DNA from: Alphaproteobacteria bacterium | Lineage (GTDB): Bacteria > Pseudomonadota > Alphaproteobacteria > Micavibrionales > Micavibrionaceae | Direction of reading: 5' to 3' | Assembly: GCA_021775995.1 (NCBI GenBank) | Contig: JAJFGS010000011.1 | Coordinates: forward strand, 248,001-312,000 | DNA: 64,000 bases | In this document: one piece after another, positions 54,637 through 63,490 of the stretch | Layout of the letters: every line of letters starts with the position of its first letter | Numbering within the stretch: position 1 is the stretch's first letter | Translations under genes and position numbers: made by a program | Notes under the pieces: generated by a model | Database searches by the model: none | Told to the model about the DNA's origin: nothing | What the model saw: the letters and a program-made list of their open reading frames with translations, nothing else

Positions 54637-54849
54637 TCAATCTAGATTGTTGTTTTTGGTGGCATCTGGATTAGAAACTGGTGTCTCCAGCCCATTGATT
54701 TTTCTTGTATGATAATTCTCATAGTTTCCTGCTTTTATTTCTTTTACGAATTGCGGTCGAGTCATATCGCTACCGCTGTAATTATCATGGAATTTAGTAT
54801 TTCTACCACTGTTGTTTTCTCGTGTGACCGTAACTCTTTTTTGAGACAT
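54637..54849 (-). CDS. Small DUF3892-like basic protein
   Basis: The protein has 70 residues. RVTVTRENNSGRNTKFHDN at the start and FVKEIKAGNYENYHTRKING later fit the short DUF3892-type proteins I know. AGGAG precedes ATG. It has no membrane segment. It follows nrdA by 71 bases on the same strand. Function unknown. Confidence 0.65.
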   Translation of the reverse strand: MSQKRVTVTRENNSGRNTKFHDNYSGSDMTRPQFVKEIKAGNYENYHTRKINGLETPVSNPDATKNNNLD

Positions 54850-54920
54850 CGTGTCCTCCTGTTTTTAGTTTCTTTTTCTTACAAAAAAGAGAGTGAATGT
54901 GACCCCCTTGGTTGTTCTTC

Positions 54921-56768
54921 CTACTGACAGCTGAGGCATTCCTCGTATTGAGACTCGCTGGCTGGTTCGCTTTCTACTGCTTGTTCCGGCAATTCAGGCT
55001 CTCGACCCTCACTCTCTCTCGCGCGTGTCCATGAGGCATTACTTTCTGCACGCTGGATTGATTTTGAACGACAGTAATAAAGTGATTTCACCCCTTTTTT
55101 CCATGCTTCCATGTGGATGTTGTGTAATTCTTTTTTATGTACGTTCGCTGGAAGGAAGACGTTTAATGACTGTGCCTGGCAAATAAATGGTGCGCGGTCA
55201 CCCGCATGTTCGATCAACCATCTTTGATCAATTTCAAAGGCTGTTTTGAATACATCTTTTTCTTCATCGCTTAAGAAGTCTAAATGTTGAACAGAGCCTT
55301 CGTTGGTGAAGATAGAACTCCACACATCGTCTGTATTTTGTCCCAACTTTTCTAATATAGCCATGAGGTATTTATTTTTTACGGGGAAAGAACCAGATAA
55401 AGTTTTGTGTGTGTAGGCGTTCGCTGCATTTGGTTCAATGCCCGGGGAGGCGCCACCGCAAATAATTGAGATAGAGGCCGTTGGCGCAATCGCTATTTTA
55501 TTAGAGAAACGTTCCATGATGCCGTAATCTGCCGCATCTGGACAGGCTCCACGTTCTTCAGCGAGTTTACGCGACGCATCATCGGCACCACGCTTCACAT
55601 GTTGAAAAATACGGCGGTTCCAAACTTTGGCCATCACGCCTTCCATCGGAATAGATTTTGATTGTAGGAATGAATGCCATCCCATGACACCAAGCCCAAC
55701 AGAGCGTTCACGCATCGCCGCATATTTAGCCCGCTTCATTGAATCAGGCGCCTTCTCAATAAAGTCCGAGAGGACATTATCTAAGAATCGCATGATGTCT
55801 TCAATAAAGGTTGGCTCATCTTGCCATTCATCAAATTTATCTAAATTGAGTGAGGATAGGCAACAAACCGCCGTTCTATCATTGCCTAAGTGATCTTTAC
55901 CTGTTGGCAATGTGATCTCTGAACAAAGGTTAGACATTTTAACATTCAAACCAGCCATTTTATGGTGGTCAGGAATATTGTCATTTACGTGATCAATATA
56001 AATGATGTAAGGCTCGCCCGTTTCAATACGTGCGGTAAGAAGTCTAATCCAAAGCTCACGTGCATTTACTTTACTAACCACGGTATTATCTTTTGGTGAG
56101 CGTAAGGCCCATTCATCGCCATTTTCAACGGCTTGCATAAAGGCATTATTAACGAGAACACCGTGATGTAAGTTTAAAGCTTTACGGTTTGGATCACCGC
56201 CTGTTGGTTTACGAATTTCAATAAATTCTTCAATTTCTGGATGCCAGATTGGAAGATAGATAGCGGCAGAACCACGACGAAGCGATCCTTGAGAGATAGC
56301 AAGTGTTAAAGAATCCATCACACGGATAAAGGGAACGATGCCCGATGTTTTACCGTTACGACCAACTTTTTCACCAATGGAGCGGACATTACCCCAGTAA
56401 GAACCAATGCCGCCACCCAAAGAAGCGAGCCAGACATTTTCATTCCAAAGGGAGACAATATCATCAAGCGAATCTTCGGTCTCATTCAAGAAACAAGAAA
56501 TAGGCAGACCACGGCTGGTACCGCCATTGGACAGAACGGGCGTAGAGGGCATGAACCAAAGTTTGGACATATAATCATAGAGACGCTGTGCATGTTTTGA
56601 ATCATCTCCATAATACATAGCAACACGCGCAAAAAGGTCTTGTGGCGCCTCTTCGGGTAATAAATATCGGTCATAAAGCGTTTCAACACCAAATTTTGTT
56701 AGGTTTTCGTCCCGTGAACGATCAATTTGGATGCGATTGCCGCCTTCTATTTGTGCGTAGTCAAACAT
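54921..56768 (-). CDS. nrdA: Class Ia ribonucleotide reductase large subunit
   Basis: The protein has 615 residues, without the N-terminal ATP cone of E. coli NrdA, which is the usual form in several Alphaproteobacteria. Catalytic features are GLPISCF, NLCSEI (radical Cys), CCLSSLNL, YYCRS (radical-transfer tyrosines) and the C-terminal redox pair CLSC. It reduces ribonucleotides to deoxyribonucleotides. Loss of the ATP cone implies a different overall activity control. Two NrdR-box-like sites lie upstream. Confidence 0.96.
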   Translation of the reverse strand: MFDYAQIEGGNRIQIDRSRDENLTKFGVETLYDRYLLPEEAPQDLFARVAMYYGDDSKHAQRLYDYMSKLWFMPSTPVLSNGGTSRGLPISCFLNETEDSLDDIVSLWNENVWLASLGGGIGSYWGNVRSIGEKVGRNGKTSGIVPFIRVMDSLTLAISQGSLRRGSAAIYLPIWHPEIEEFIEIRKPTGGDPNRKALNLHHGVLVNNAFMQAVENGDEWALRSPKDNTVVSKVNARELWIRLLTARIETGEPYIIYIDHVNDNIPDHHKMAGLNVKMSNLCSEITLPTGKDHLGNDRTAVCCLSSLNLDKFDEWQDEPTFIEDIMRFLDNVLSDFIEKAPDSMKRAKYAAMRERSVGLGVMGWHSFLQSKSIPMEGVMAKVWNRRIFQHVKRGADDASRKLAEERGACPDAADYGIMERFSNKIAIAPTASISIICGGASPGIEPNAANAYTHKTLSGSFPVKNKYLMAILEKLGQNTDDVWSSIFTNEGSVQHLDFLSDEEKDVFKTAFEIDQRWLIEHAGDRAPFICQAQSLNVFLPANVHKKELHNIHMEAWKKGVKSLYYCRSKSIQRAESNASWTRARESEGREPELPEQAVESEPASESQYEECLSCQ

Positions 56769-56855
56769 GACCCTTACTCCCCTGTGTGAATTAAGAATTT
56801 AATAACAATTTGTGTATAACTGCTGTGGATTGGTTGTGGATACGTGAATATTAAA

Positions 56856-56905
56856 ACCACAACCCCTAGCGGTGTAATACCTATAAACATACTAGATATC
56901 GTGGT
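56856..56905 (-). promoter_or_regulatory. Possible tandem NrdR boxes upstream of nrdA
   Basis: ACCACAACCCCTAGCGGTGT (56856-56875) and AACATACTAGATATCGTGGT (56886-56905) resemble each other at 10 of 20 positions and start 30 bases apart, close to the three-helical-turn spacing of NrdR boxes. Similarity to the consensus is partial. The rest of the 467-base gap 56769-57235 is AT-rich and shows nothing else that I recognise; a TATAAC hexamer near 57195 may serve pyk. Confidence 0.35.
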
Positions 56906-57235
56906 TCTGTCCAGATAAAAAAAATCTTATCCCACCCCATAAAAAGGTTGTTAGCTACCACATATGAAGTAAAAAATGGAAGATTTTGAGGGCTTTAAGA
57001 ATTTTGTGACTCTTATCCCCGCAAAAATAACTTTATAAATATTTTCTAAAAAGAAATAAAATTTCAAATATTATCAATATTCCACGTCGCCTATTTCGAC
57101 AATTGCAAAGCCGATGGGCAAAAATAGTGGTTCCAATGAATGTAAATTCAGAATCACCCTAATAAAATCGCTTTTTTTGCGCTTGTAACCCCTATATAAC
57201 TACATGGAATAAATAAGAAATATAAGGATTCGTAG

Positions 57236-58654
57236 ATGATTCGTCGTTACAGACAGACAAAGATAGTTGCAACATTGGGCCCTGCCTCGGGTGACCCTGA
57301 GATGATGCGCGAACTTTTTAAGGCGGGTGTAGACGTTTTCCGTCTTAATTTCTCTCACGGAAGTCACGAAGCCCATCAAAAAAATGTTGATACAGCGCGT
57401 CGTCTAGAAAAAGAATTTGGTCGGCCCATTTGTTTGGTGGGTGATTTGCAAGGGCCAAAATTACGCATTGGTAAATTTAAAGATGATTCGATTGATTTAA
57501 CCGAAGGTATGACATTCCGTTTTGATAGGGATGAGGCTTTGGGCGATGAAACGCGGGTTCAATTACCACACCCTGAAGTATTAGAGGCGATGGAGATTGG
57601 CTCAGAGATTTTGCTTGATGACGGTAAGGTGCGCGTTGAAATAACAGGAAAAGATGATAAAGGTTTGGATACAAAAATTATCAGTGGGTCAAAGCTTTCA
57701 AATAATAAAGGCTTTAATATTCCTGGTGTTGTTCTGCCTATTGAGGCCCTTACAGAAAAAGATAAGATTGACCTAGAAGCGGCTATTCATATGGGTGTTG
57801 ACTGGATTGCCCAAAGTTTTGTTCAGCGTGCTGAAGATGTTATTCAGGCTCAAAATTTAATCAAAGGTCGCGCTGCCTTAATGGCAAAAATTGAAAAGCC
57901 ATCGGCAGTAGAGTTTATTGATGAAATTATAGAGGTTGTTGATGGTATTATGTTAGCGCGTGGTGATTTAGGGGTTGAAATTCCGCCTGAACAAGTGCCG
58001 TCCGTTCAGAAAAAAGTCGTTCGTCGTGTTCGTCATGCGGGTAAGCCTGTTATTGTTGCAACGCAGATGCTCGAATCCATGGTTGATAATGCAAGACCAA
58101 CGCGCGCAGAAGCGTCTGATGTGGCAACGGCTGTTTATGATGGGGCTGATGCGGTGATGCTGTCGGCGGAAACGGCTGTTGGGCAATACCCAATTGAGAC
58201 AGTTTCTATTATGAACCGAATTTGTGAGGCGACGGAAAGTGATAAAAATTATCGCCGTATCATGGACTCTGATCGCCCAAAAACGGAAAATGATGCTTCT
58301 GATGCGATTACGGTGGCGGCGACTTATACGGCGAAAGATATTAGTGCAGCAGCAATTGTGAATTATACAACCAGTGGATCAACGACGCGCCGTACTGTGC
58401 GCCAACGTCCTGACGTCCCAATTTTATGCTTAACACCAAATCTACAAACGGCACGCCGTCTTGCACTTTCTTTTGGCGTACGCACATTTAAAATTGAAGG
58501 TGTTGATAGATTTAAAAATGCTGTGCATGTTGCTGTAGAGGTTGTTAAAGAAAATGGTTATGCCCAAGTGGGTGATAAAATTGTTTTAACCGCCGGCGTT
58601 CCTTTTGGCGTTAGTGGTACGACAAATATTTTAAGAATTGCTGATATAGAATAG
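57236..58654 (+). CDS. pyk: Pyruvate kinase
   Basis: The protein has 472 residues. Motifs are KIVATLGPASG, FRLNFSHGSHEAH, GDLQGPKLRIGKF, LMAKIEKPSA, MLARGDLGVEIP and IVATQMLESM. The C-terminal allosteric domain (about 350-472) is complete. It makes pyruvate and ATP from phosphoenolpyruvate. AAGGATTC precedes ATG. It stands alone. Confidence 0.97.
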   Translation: MIRRYRQTKIVATLGPASGDPEMMRELFKAGVDVFRLNFSHGSHEAHQKNVDTARRLEKEFGRPICLVGDLQGPKLRIGKFKDDSIDLTEGMTFRFDRDEALGDETRVQLPHPEVLEAMEIGSEILLDDGKVRVEITGKDDKGLDTKIISGSKLSNNKGFNIPGVVLPIEALTEKDKIDLEAAIHMGVDWIAQSFVQRAEDVIQAQNLIKGRAALMAKIEKPSAVEFIDEIIEVVDGIMLARGDLGVEIPPEQVPSVQKKVVRRVRHAGKPVIVATQMLESMVDNARPTRAEASDVATAVYDGADAVMLSAETAVGQYPIETVSIMNRICEATESDKNYRRIMDSDRPKTENDASDAITVAATYTAKDISAAAIVNYTTSGSTTRRTVRQRPDVPILCLTPNLQTARRLALSFGVRTFKIEGVDRFKNAVHVAVEVVKENGYAQVGDKIVLTAGVPFGVSGTTNILRIADIE

Positions 58655-58710
58655 TTTCTATCTTTCCTTTTTGACGTCGTTAGCGGTGGCGATAATCCAT
58701 TTATAGGCCT

Positions 58711-58780
58711 CGTAACCCCGCACGTGTTGCGGGGTCTGTTAGAGGTTGTGAGGAGACCCCGTAATGAATACGGGGTTGCA
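58711..58780. repeat. Double-hairpin repeat family A, copy 4
   Basis: This 70-base copy is nearly identical to copy 1: CGTAACCCCGCACGTGTTGC at the left, with CGGGGTTGCA at the right. It lies about 55 bases after pyk and before the minus-strand protease gene, between two convergent genes. Confidence 0.85.
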
Positions 58781-58894
58781 ATGGGAGAAATGTGGGGTTT
58801 GCAATGATGGAAGAAGGGTTTATCTATTGCTGGGAAGAATAGTTCCGTTTTTATCTTTACGTATTTTTTGAACGATGATGGTGTTGGGTTTGTA

Positions 58895-59845
58895 TTATCT
58901 TGCGGCTGTTGCCACGCGTGTCAGGCCATTTTTAGGCATTGTGTGCAACCACCATGCTTCCTGATTAATAGAAAATATTGGTTTGTAGTGAGACACTTTG
59001 TCTGCGCTTTTGGCTGTTTTTATTTGGTTGTCTAAAAGCAATGGACCTTCATCTGTGTAAACAATTAAAACAGCATGCGGAATATTTTTTTGCAAATCTT
59101 GAACAATGGCAACTCTTAAGCGGTTATCAGGTACGCCTAAAGCGCGAAGAGCTGTATATTTAGCAATTGCAAAATCTTCACAGTCACCGCCGCGTTGGAA
59201 AAATTCAACAGGTGTTGCCCAATAATCATTCGTTCCGTAATTTGCTTTGTCTGAAATATAACGTTTTTTATTCATCAAGAAATTAACGCTATAAGCCATT
59301 TTTGACAGTGATAATCCTTTTAATCCCTCTAAATCACGTTGTAATTTTGCAATTTCACCTTTTGCTTCTGATGTATTCAGTGAGGCATTGAAACGTTTGA
59401 ACATTCCCGTCCATTTATCAAATGCTTTTAGGGATGTTGATTTTTTTTCTGTAGCGCCAAATAATTTTGGATGGTAGGCCGCTTTTTTAAAAGAGGTTTG
59501 AACCAATGAAATCTTGGCTGTTGCATCGACAACTTGTCCTGCTCTTGCCTGCTTGGCAAAACCCATAGAGGCAATTGAAATAAAGACAGCGACAGATGCC
59601 ATCATACAACGCAATGTAAATTGTTCTAGAAGTGTGCGGCGAATAGCGGTTTTGGACACCAGATTATCGGCAATAAGAACAGATCCTAATTGCCGACCAC
59701 TTGTTTTTGATGTTGTAAGTGCTTCTTTAAGCTGTGTTGGTGAGAGAACGCCATCAAGGACAAGAAGCTCGCCAAGGCGGTTCTTTTGCAATCTTGATTG
59801 CAATTTGGAAAAAATCCCCCGATGCATCTTATTTTTACTCTGCAC
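58895..59845 (-). CDS. MshEN domain fused to LapG-like transglutaminase cysteine protease
   Basis: The protein has 316 residues. Residues 23-75 form two tandem MshEN-type motifs: RLGELLVLDGVLSPTQLKEAL (cited by RLGELL...LKEAL) and RQLGSVLIADNL...LLEQ, a fold that binds cyclic di-GMP in MshE and related ATPases. One membrane helix (about 79-96) separates it from a bacterial transglutaminase-like domain (about 180-275) with Cys222 in GGDCEDFA, His257 in PHAVLIVYT and Asp272 in LLDNQ. LapG-type proteases of this class release surface adhesins when cyclic di-GMP is low. Here sensor and protease would sit on opposite sides of the inner membrane in one chain. Confidence 0.82.
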   Translation of the reverse strand: MQSKNKMHRGIFSKLQSRLQKNRLGELLVLDGVLSPTQLKEALTTSKTSGRQLGSVLIADNLVSKTAIRRTLLEQFTLRCMMASVAVFISIASMGFAKQARAGQVVDATAKISLVQTSFKKAAYHPKLFGATEKKSTSLKAFDKWTGMFKRFNASLNTSEAKGEIAKLQRDLEGLKGLSLSKMAYSVNFLMNKKRYISDKANYGTNDYWATPVEFFQRGGDCEDFAIAKYTALRALGVPDNRLRVAIVQDLQKNIPHAVLIVYTDEGPLLLDNQIKTAKSADKVSHYKPIFSINQEAWWLHTMPKNGLTRVATAAR

Positions 59846-60034
59846 GCTAACCCCGTTTCCGCACGAATTTAAAATAAACCCTAGACCTTACTATTATGAG
59901 CCCAAAAGGTTACTAAATTACTAATATTTTCAATAATACCGTAATATCTCATTTTTTTAGTTAATTAATGGTTAAAACCAGCTATGGTAGAGCCAGATTT
60001 TCCTTATGTATTATAGCAACGATAAGATTAAAAA

Positions 60035-61501
60035 ATGATGAATGATATGAATGACTTAATAGAAAATTTTGCGACGGCAAAGGTTTTGCTTATTGGCGAT
60101 ATTATGCTAGATCGCTTCATTTATGGTGATGTTGGGCGTATTTCACCCGAAGGACCTATTCCTGTCTTATCAATTCAGCGTGAAAATGAGATGTTGGGTG
60201 GCGCAGGGAATGTTTTGGCCAATATGCGGGCATTAGGGTGCCAATGCGACATTATTTCAGTTATTGGCTCAGATATGGCTGGCGCAACAATTAAAGGCCT
60301 GATTTCACAAAATGATGGTCTTATAGAAGATTCTAACCGTCCTACCAGTCTGAAAACGCGATATATCGCCCAAAATCAACAACTTCTGCGTGTTGATCAT
60401 GAGCGCAGTATGGCCATTGAATCAAATATTCAGCAGGAGATTTTGAAAAAAGCAAAACAGTTCATGAAGGCTACAAAATTTTTAATTTTGTCTGACTATG
60501 GCAAGGGTGTTTTAACAGATGATTTAACGCGTGATTTAATGAAGTTGGCACAGGATAACAATGTGACAGTTATTGTTGATCCAAAAGGTAAAGATTTTTC
60601 TAAATATGCAGGGGCTCATATTATAACACCAAACAAAAAAGAACTTTCTGAATCAACAAATAATTCTGCTGTTTCTTCTAATAAAGATGTTGAGCTTGCC
60701 GCAAAAGAACTTATTCAAAAATACAATATTCCAACAGTTATTGCGACGCGTTCTGAAGATGGGATCAGTGTTATAGGGAAAGATACGCCCATTCATATAA
60801 GAACAAAACCGCGCGAAATTTATGACGTGTCTGGAGCGGGTGATACTGTTGTAGCGACGATGGCAACCGCTTTGGCAGCGGGAGCAGCTTTATCTCAAGC
60901 CGCCGAACTTGCCAATATGGCAGGCGGTCTTGTTGTTGCAAAAATGGGAACAGCCATTATTTCAAAAGAAGAATTGCTTCATGCACTTCACAATACATCG
61001 CAATCTTCTTCTTTTATTTCCCCTGTTTTGGATCAGGATGATGCGTTGATACAGATTCAGAAATGGCAGGAAAAAGGTTTAAAGGTAGGGCTAACAAATG
61101 GTTGTTTTGATATTCTTCATTATGGGCATGTGAATTATTTGGCACGTGCACGCGAACGATGCGATAAGTTTATCATTGCGCTTAATCATGATGCTTCAGT
61201 GAAGATTTTAAAAGGCTCTTCCCGTCCTATAAATGACCAACATGCGCGTGCTGCAGTTATCGCTGCCCTAGGATCTTGCGATATGGTGGTATTTTTTGGC
61301 GCCGAAAATAAGGATGAAGATAATACGCCGTCTGCGCTTGTTGGAACTTTGAAGCCTGATATTTTTTTTAAAGGCGGTGATTACACAATTGATCAGCTTC
61401 CTGAAGGCAAGGTGGTCTTAAATTATGGTGGTCAGGTGGATATTATGCCGCTTTATGATGGCTATAGTACAACTGATATTATTGAAAAAACTGCTCAATA
61501 A
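60035..61501 (+). CDS. hldE: Bifunctional heptose-7-phosphate kinase / heptose-1-phosphate adenylyltransferase
   Basis: The protein has 488 residues. The ribokinase-type domain (about 1-325) has LGGAGNVLANM, SDYGKGVLT and DVSGAGDTVVATMA; the nucleotidyltransferase domain (about 350-488) has TNGCFDILHYGHVNYL. It makes ADP-heptose for lipopolysaccharide inner core, so the cell carries a heptose-containing outer membrane. Full length. Divergent from the protease gene. Confidence 0.96.
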   Translation: MMNDMNDLIENFATAKVLLIGDIMLDRFIYGDVGRISPEGPIPVLSIQRENEMLGGAGNVLANMRALGCQCDIISVIGSDMAGATIKGLISQNDGLIEDSNRPTSLKTRYIAQNQQLLRVDHERSMAIESNIQQEILKKAKQFMKATKFLILSDYGKGVLTDDLTRDLMKLAQDNNVTVIVDPKGKDFSKYAGAHIITPNKKELSESTNNSAVSSNKDVELAAKELIQKYNIPTVIATRSEDGISVIGKDTPIHIRTKPREIYDVSGAGDTVVATMATALAAGAALSQAAELANMAGGLVVAKMGTAIISKEELLHALHNTSQSSSFISPVLDQDDALIQIQKWQEKGLKVGLTNGCFDILHYGHVNYLARARERCDKFIIALNHDASVKILKGSSRPINDQHARAAVIAALGSCDMVVFFGAENKDEDNTPSALVGTLKPDIFFKGGDYTIDQLPEGKVVLNYGGQVDIMPLYDGYSTTDIIEKTAQ

Positions 61502-61528
61502 TAAGAACCTGATAATAGGGATAAGGAC

Positions 61529-61546
61529 GAGAGGTTAACTCCTCTC
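61529..61546 (+). terminator. Short hairpin after hldE
   Basis: GAGAGG and CCTCTC form a perfect six-pair stem 28 bases after hldE, without a T-run. A weak terminator or processing site is possible. Confidence 0.3.
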
Positions 61547-61621
61547 TGTACGAGCCAAAGAATAGCTGTTAGAATCGGACTTAGAATTTTCGCTGATCAA
61601 AATTTTCGGGACTATCAAATC

Positions 61622-62668
61622 ATGACTTTTTATAAAAATAAACTAAGTTTTCTAGCACTTGGTGCTTCGGTTTTATCAATAGCTGCTTGTAGTTATAATC
61701 ACCCAAATGCAATGCCGAGTGGTTATAATTACCATCATGATACGTATAAGTCACCAACGCCACCAGCATCATCTAAAATTACAATTGAAGAACGTAAATA
61801 TATGGATATTGCACAGGCTGAACAATTTCGTGCGGCGGTTTATGATTTATTGGAGCGGATGACAATGCGCGCTGGTATGCCGCCTAAGCCAGTCTATATT
61901 CAGGCACCAGATCCAATGACAACTTTTTATGCGAATATTGATAATGATTTGCGTGAGGGTATGCGTCACATTGGTTACGCCATTTCAGACACGCCAGAAG
62001 GGGCTTATATCTTTGCGTATGAAGCCTTGCCGATTTCAAACCTTGAAGGTCAAGCTGTCTCAACAAATAATGTTGAGTTGACGTTACGGGTTTTTGATTC
62101 CGTCAGTACTGATGCGCGTCAGCTAACTGAAGAATCAGGTCAATATTTTATTCAGGGCGCAGATTTATTAAATATAGAGTCAACTCATTATAATGTTTTG
62201 CCGTCTCAGGAAAAAGTAAGGGCGCAACAAATGATGGTTGAGCCTGCGCCAGCACCTGTTTCTACCCCAGTTCCTGTAGCGGTTGAGCCAGTTGTGAGTA
62301 AGCCGGCGATGGTCAAACCTGTTGCACCGACTCCTGTTTTAGAACCTGTTGAATCTAAACCTATGTCCAGAGTTCCTGCTGAACCATTTTTTGCTGAACC
62401 AGAACCTCAAATTGAAGCCACACCAATCGTTGAACCAAAAAAGGTTTTAAAACCTGTTGCCAAAAAATCTAAAAAACCATCACATGATGATATTATAATT
62501 ATTAATCATGGCGATAAGCCGTCAATGGCAGTTCCGGTTGAGCCTGAAATACCAGTGGTTGAAACACCGGTTATAAAAGCGCCAGAATCTGAAGATGCGT
62601 TACAAGAGGCAGTTCCTACAACCAAAAAGCCAGTTCGTGGGCGGGTCTCACTACCTGTTGAATATTAA
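61622..62668 (+). CDS. Lipoprotein with Pro-rich tail
   Basis: The protein has 348 residues. A signal peptide with lipobox IAAC (Cys about residue 23) marks a lipoprotein. A globular domain (about 60-195) holds MDIAQAEQFRAAVYDLLERM and GYAISDTPEGAYIFAYEALP, followed by a long Pro/Val/Glu-rich tail (about 200-348) with repeated PV-x-EPV units and a final Arg-rich end. The domain recalls LpoB/CsgG-like lipoproteins only loosely, so I make no functional call. The Pro-rich tail may cross peptidoglycan. Confidence 0.7.
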   Translation: MTFYKNKLSFLALGASVLSIAACSYNHPNAMPSGYNYHHDTYKSPTPPASSKITIEERKYMDIAQAEQFRAAVYDLLERMTMRAGMPPKPVYIQAPDPMTTFYANIDNDLREGMRHIGYAISDTPEGAYIFAYEALPISNLEGQAVSTNNVELTLRVFDSVSTDARQLTEESGQYFIQGADLLNIESTHYNVLPSQEKVRAQQMMVEPAPAPVSTPVPVAVEPVVSKPAMVKPVAPTPVLEPVESKPMSRVPAEPFFAEPEPQIEATPIVEPKKVLKPVAKKSKKPSHDDIIIINHGDKPSMAVPVEPEIPVVETPVIKAPESEDALQEAVPTTKKPVRGRVSLPVEY

Positions 62669-62681
62669 GTAACAGGTGATG

Positions 62682-62778
62682 TCATTCCTAGAATTACGAA
62701 GTAATTCTAGGGGAATCTACCAACAACTATTAAAGGGATTGCCCTAGAATTTGATGAATCAAATTCAGGCAATGACAA
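62682..62778. repeat. Double-hairpin repeat family B, copy 2 (inverted)
   Basis: The reverse complement of this element matches the copy at 50428 in both hairpins and the joining sequences (GTCATTGCCTGAATTT, AAATTCTAGGGCAATCC, TAGAATTACT). It lies between two convergent genes. Confidence 0.8.
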
Positions 62779-62785
62779 GATCGAT

Positions 62786-63490
62786 TTACCGCGCCAATAA
62801 AACGCGGTAATAATGGTATGTTCCTGCGGCCGGCGTTCCACCACCTTCAAAACATCCTTCTAATTCATTGTTAAAATATAATCCGCCGCCATCTTCTATT
62901 AATTGGCTCGCACTATAATTGCCTACAAATTCTGTGGTGAGTTCAACACTCCCATTATCTTGGGGTGGCGCATCTGCAGGGTTGGTAATATCGTTTTTTT
63001 CGTTTATTACAAGGCAAAATTCTTCACTTACATTTTGTAGTACCGCAATTAAATCGGCACTTCCGGCTGCTGCTAGATTAGAGCCAAGATCGGGTACTCT
63101 ATTTGCTCCGCTAAAAAACCATTGAGTCGTCGTGGTTTGGATACCATCAGGTGGTTCTTTATATCTTGCGCCACCACCCGTTGTTGCAAAAATCTGCCGT
63201 GTGGGTGTGTCGGTAATATCACCATAAGCACTATCTGCATCAGGATGGGAAAATCTTATATCGGCTTCGCTATGACCGTTGCGCATGATATAGGCGACAG
63301 CGCGCTCTAGCTCTTGCCCGTAACTTTGTACTTCGCTTGCTTGTATAAATAGTGTTTCTTTATCAATATTTGATCCAGGTGTTGATGATCCTTTGACGAT
63401 GACGACCAAAAGTCCCAATAGAAAAATAGCCCCTAAAATATAAATTAATATATTTCCTGCTTCATCAGGTTTGGAATTTAAAGAGGTCAT
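62786..63490 (-). CDS. Pilin-like exported protein (paralogue B)
   Basis: The protein has 234 residues. A short head ends DEAGNIL, followed by a membrane helix (about 15-33). The mature part has GGGARYKEP, SEEFCLVINEK and a late Cys in LEGCFEGGG; these line up with the protein at 24007-24705 (GGGLNYQEK, TEQACEIINQK, ATECAGCDG). The start directly follows the stop of the SPOR gene (63491), so the two are co-transcribed. Function unknown; a pilus-like or envelope protein is likely. Confidence 0.75.
   Translation of the reverse strand: MTSLNSKPDEAGNILIYILGAIFLLGLLVVIVKGSSTPGSNIDKETLFIQASEVQSYGQELERAVAYIMRNGHSEADIRFSHPDADSAYGDITDTPTRQIFATTGGGARYKEPPDGIQTTTTQWFFSGANRVPDLGSNLAAAGSADLIAVLQNVSEEFCLVINEKNDITNPADAPPQDNGSVELTTEFVGNYSASQLIEDGGGLYFNNELEGCFEGGGTPAAGTYHYYRVLLAR

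Noticed and set aside
54921-56768. Truncated nrdA
   Set aside because: All catalytic motifs and the C-terminal CxxC are present; absence of the ATP cone is normal for the short alphaproteobacterial form.
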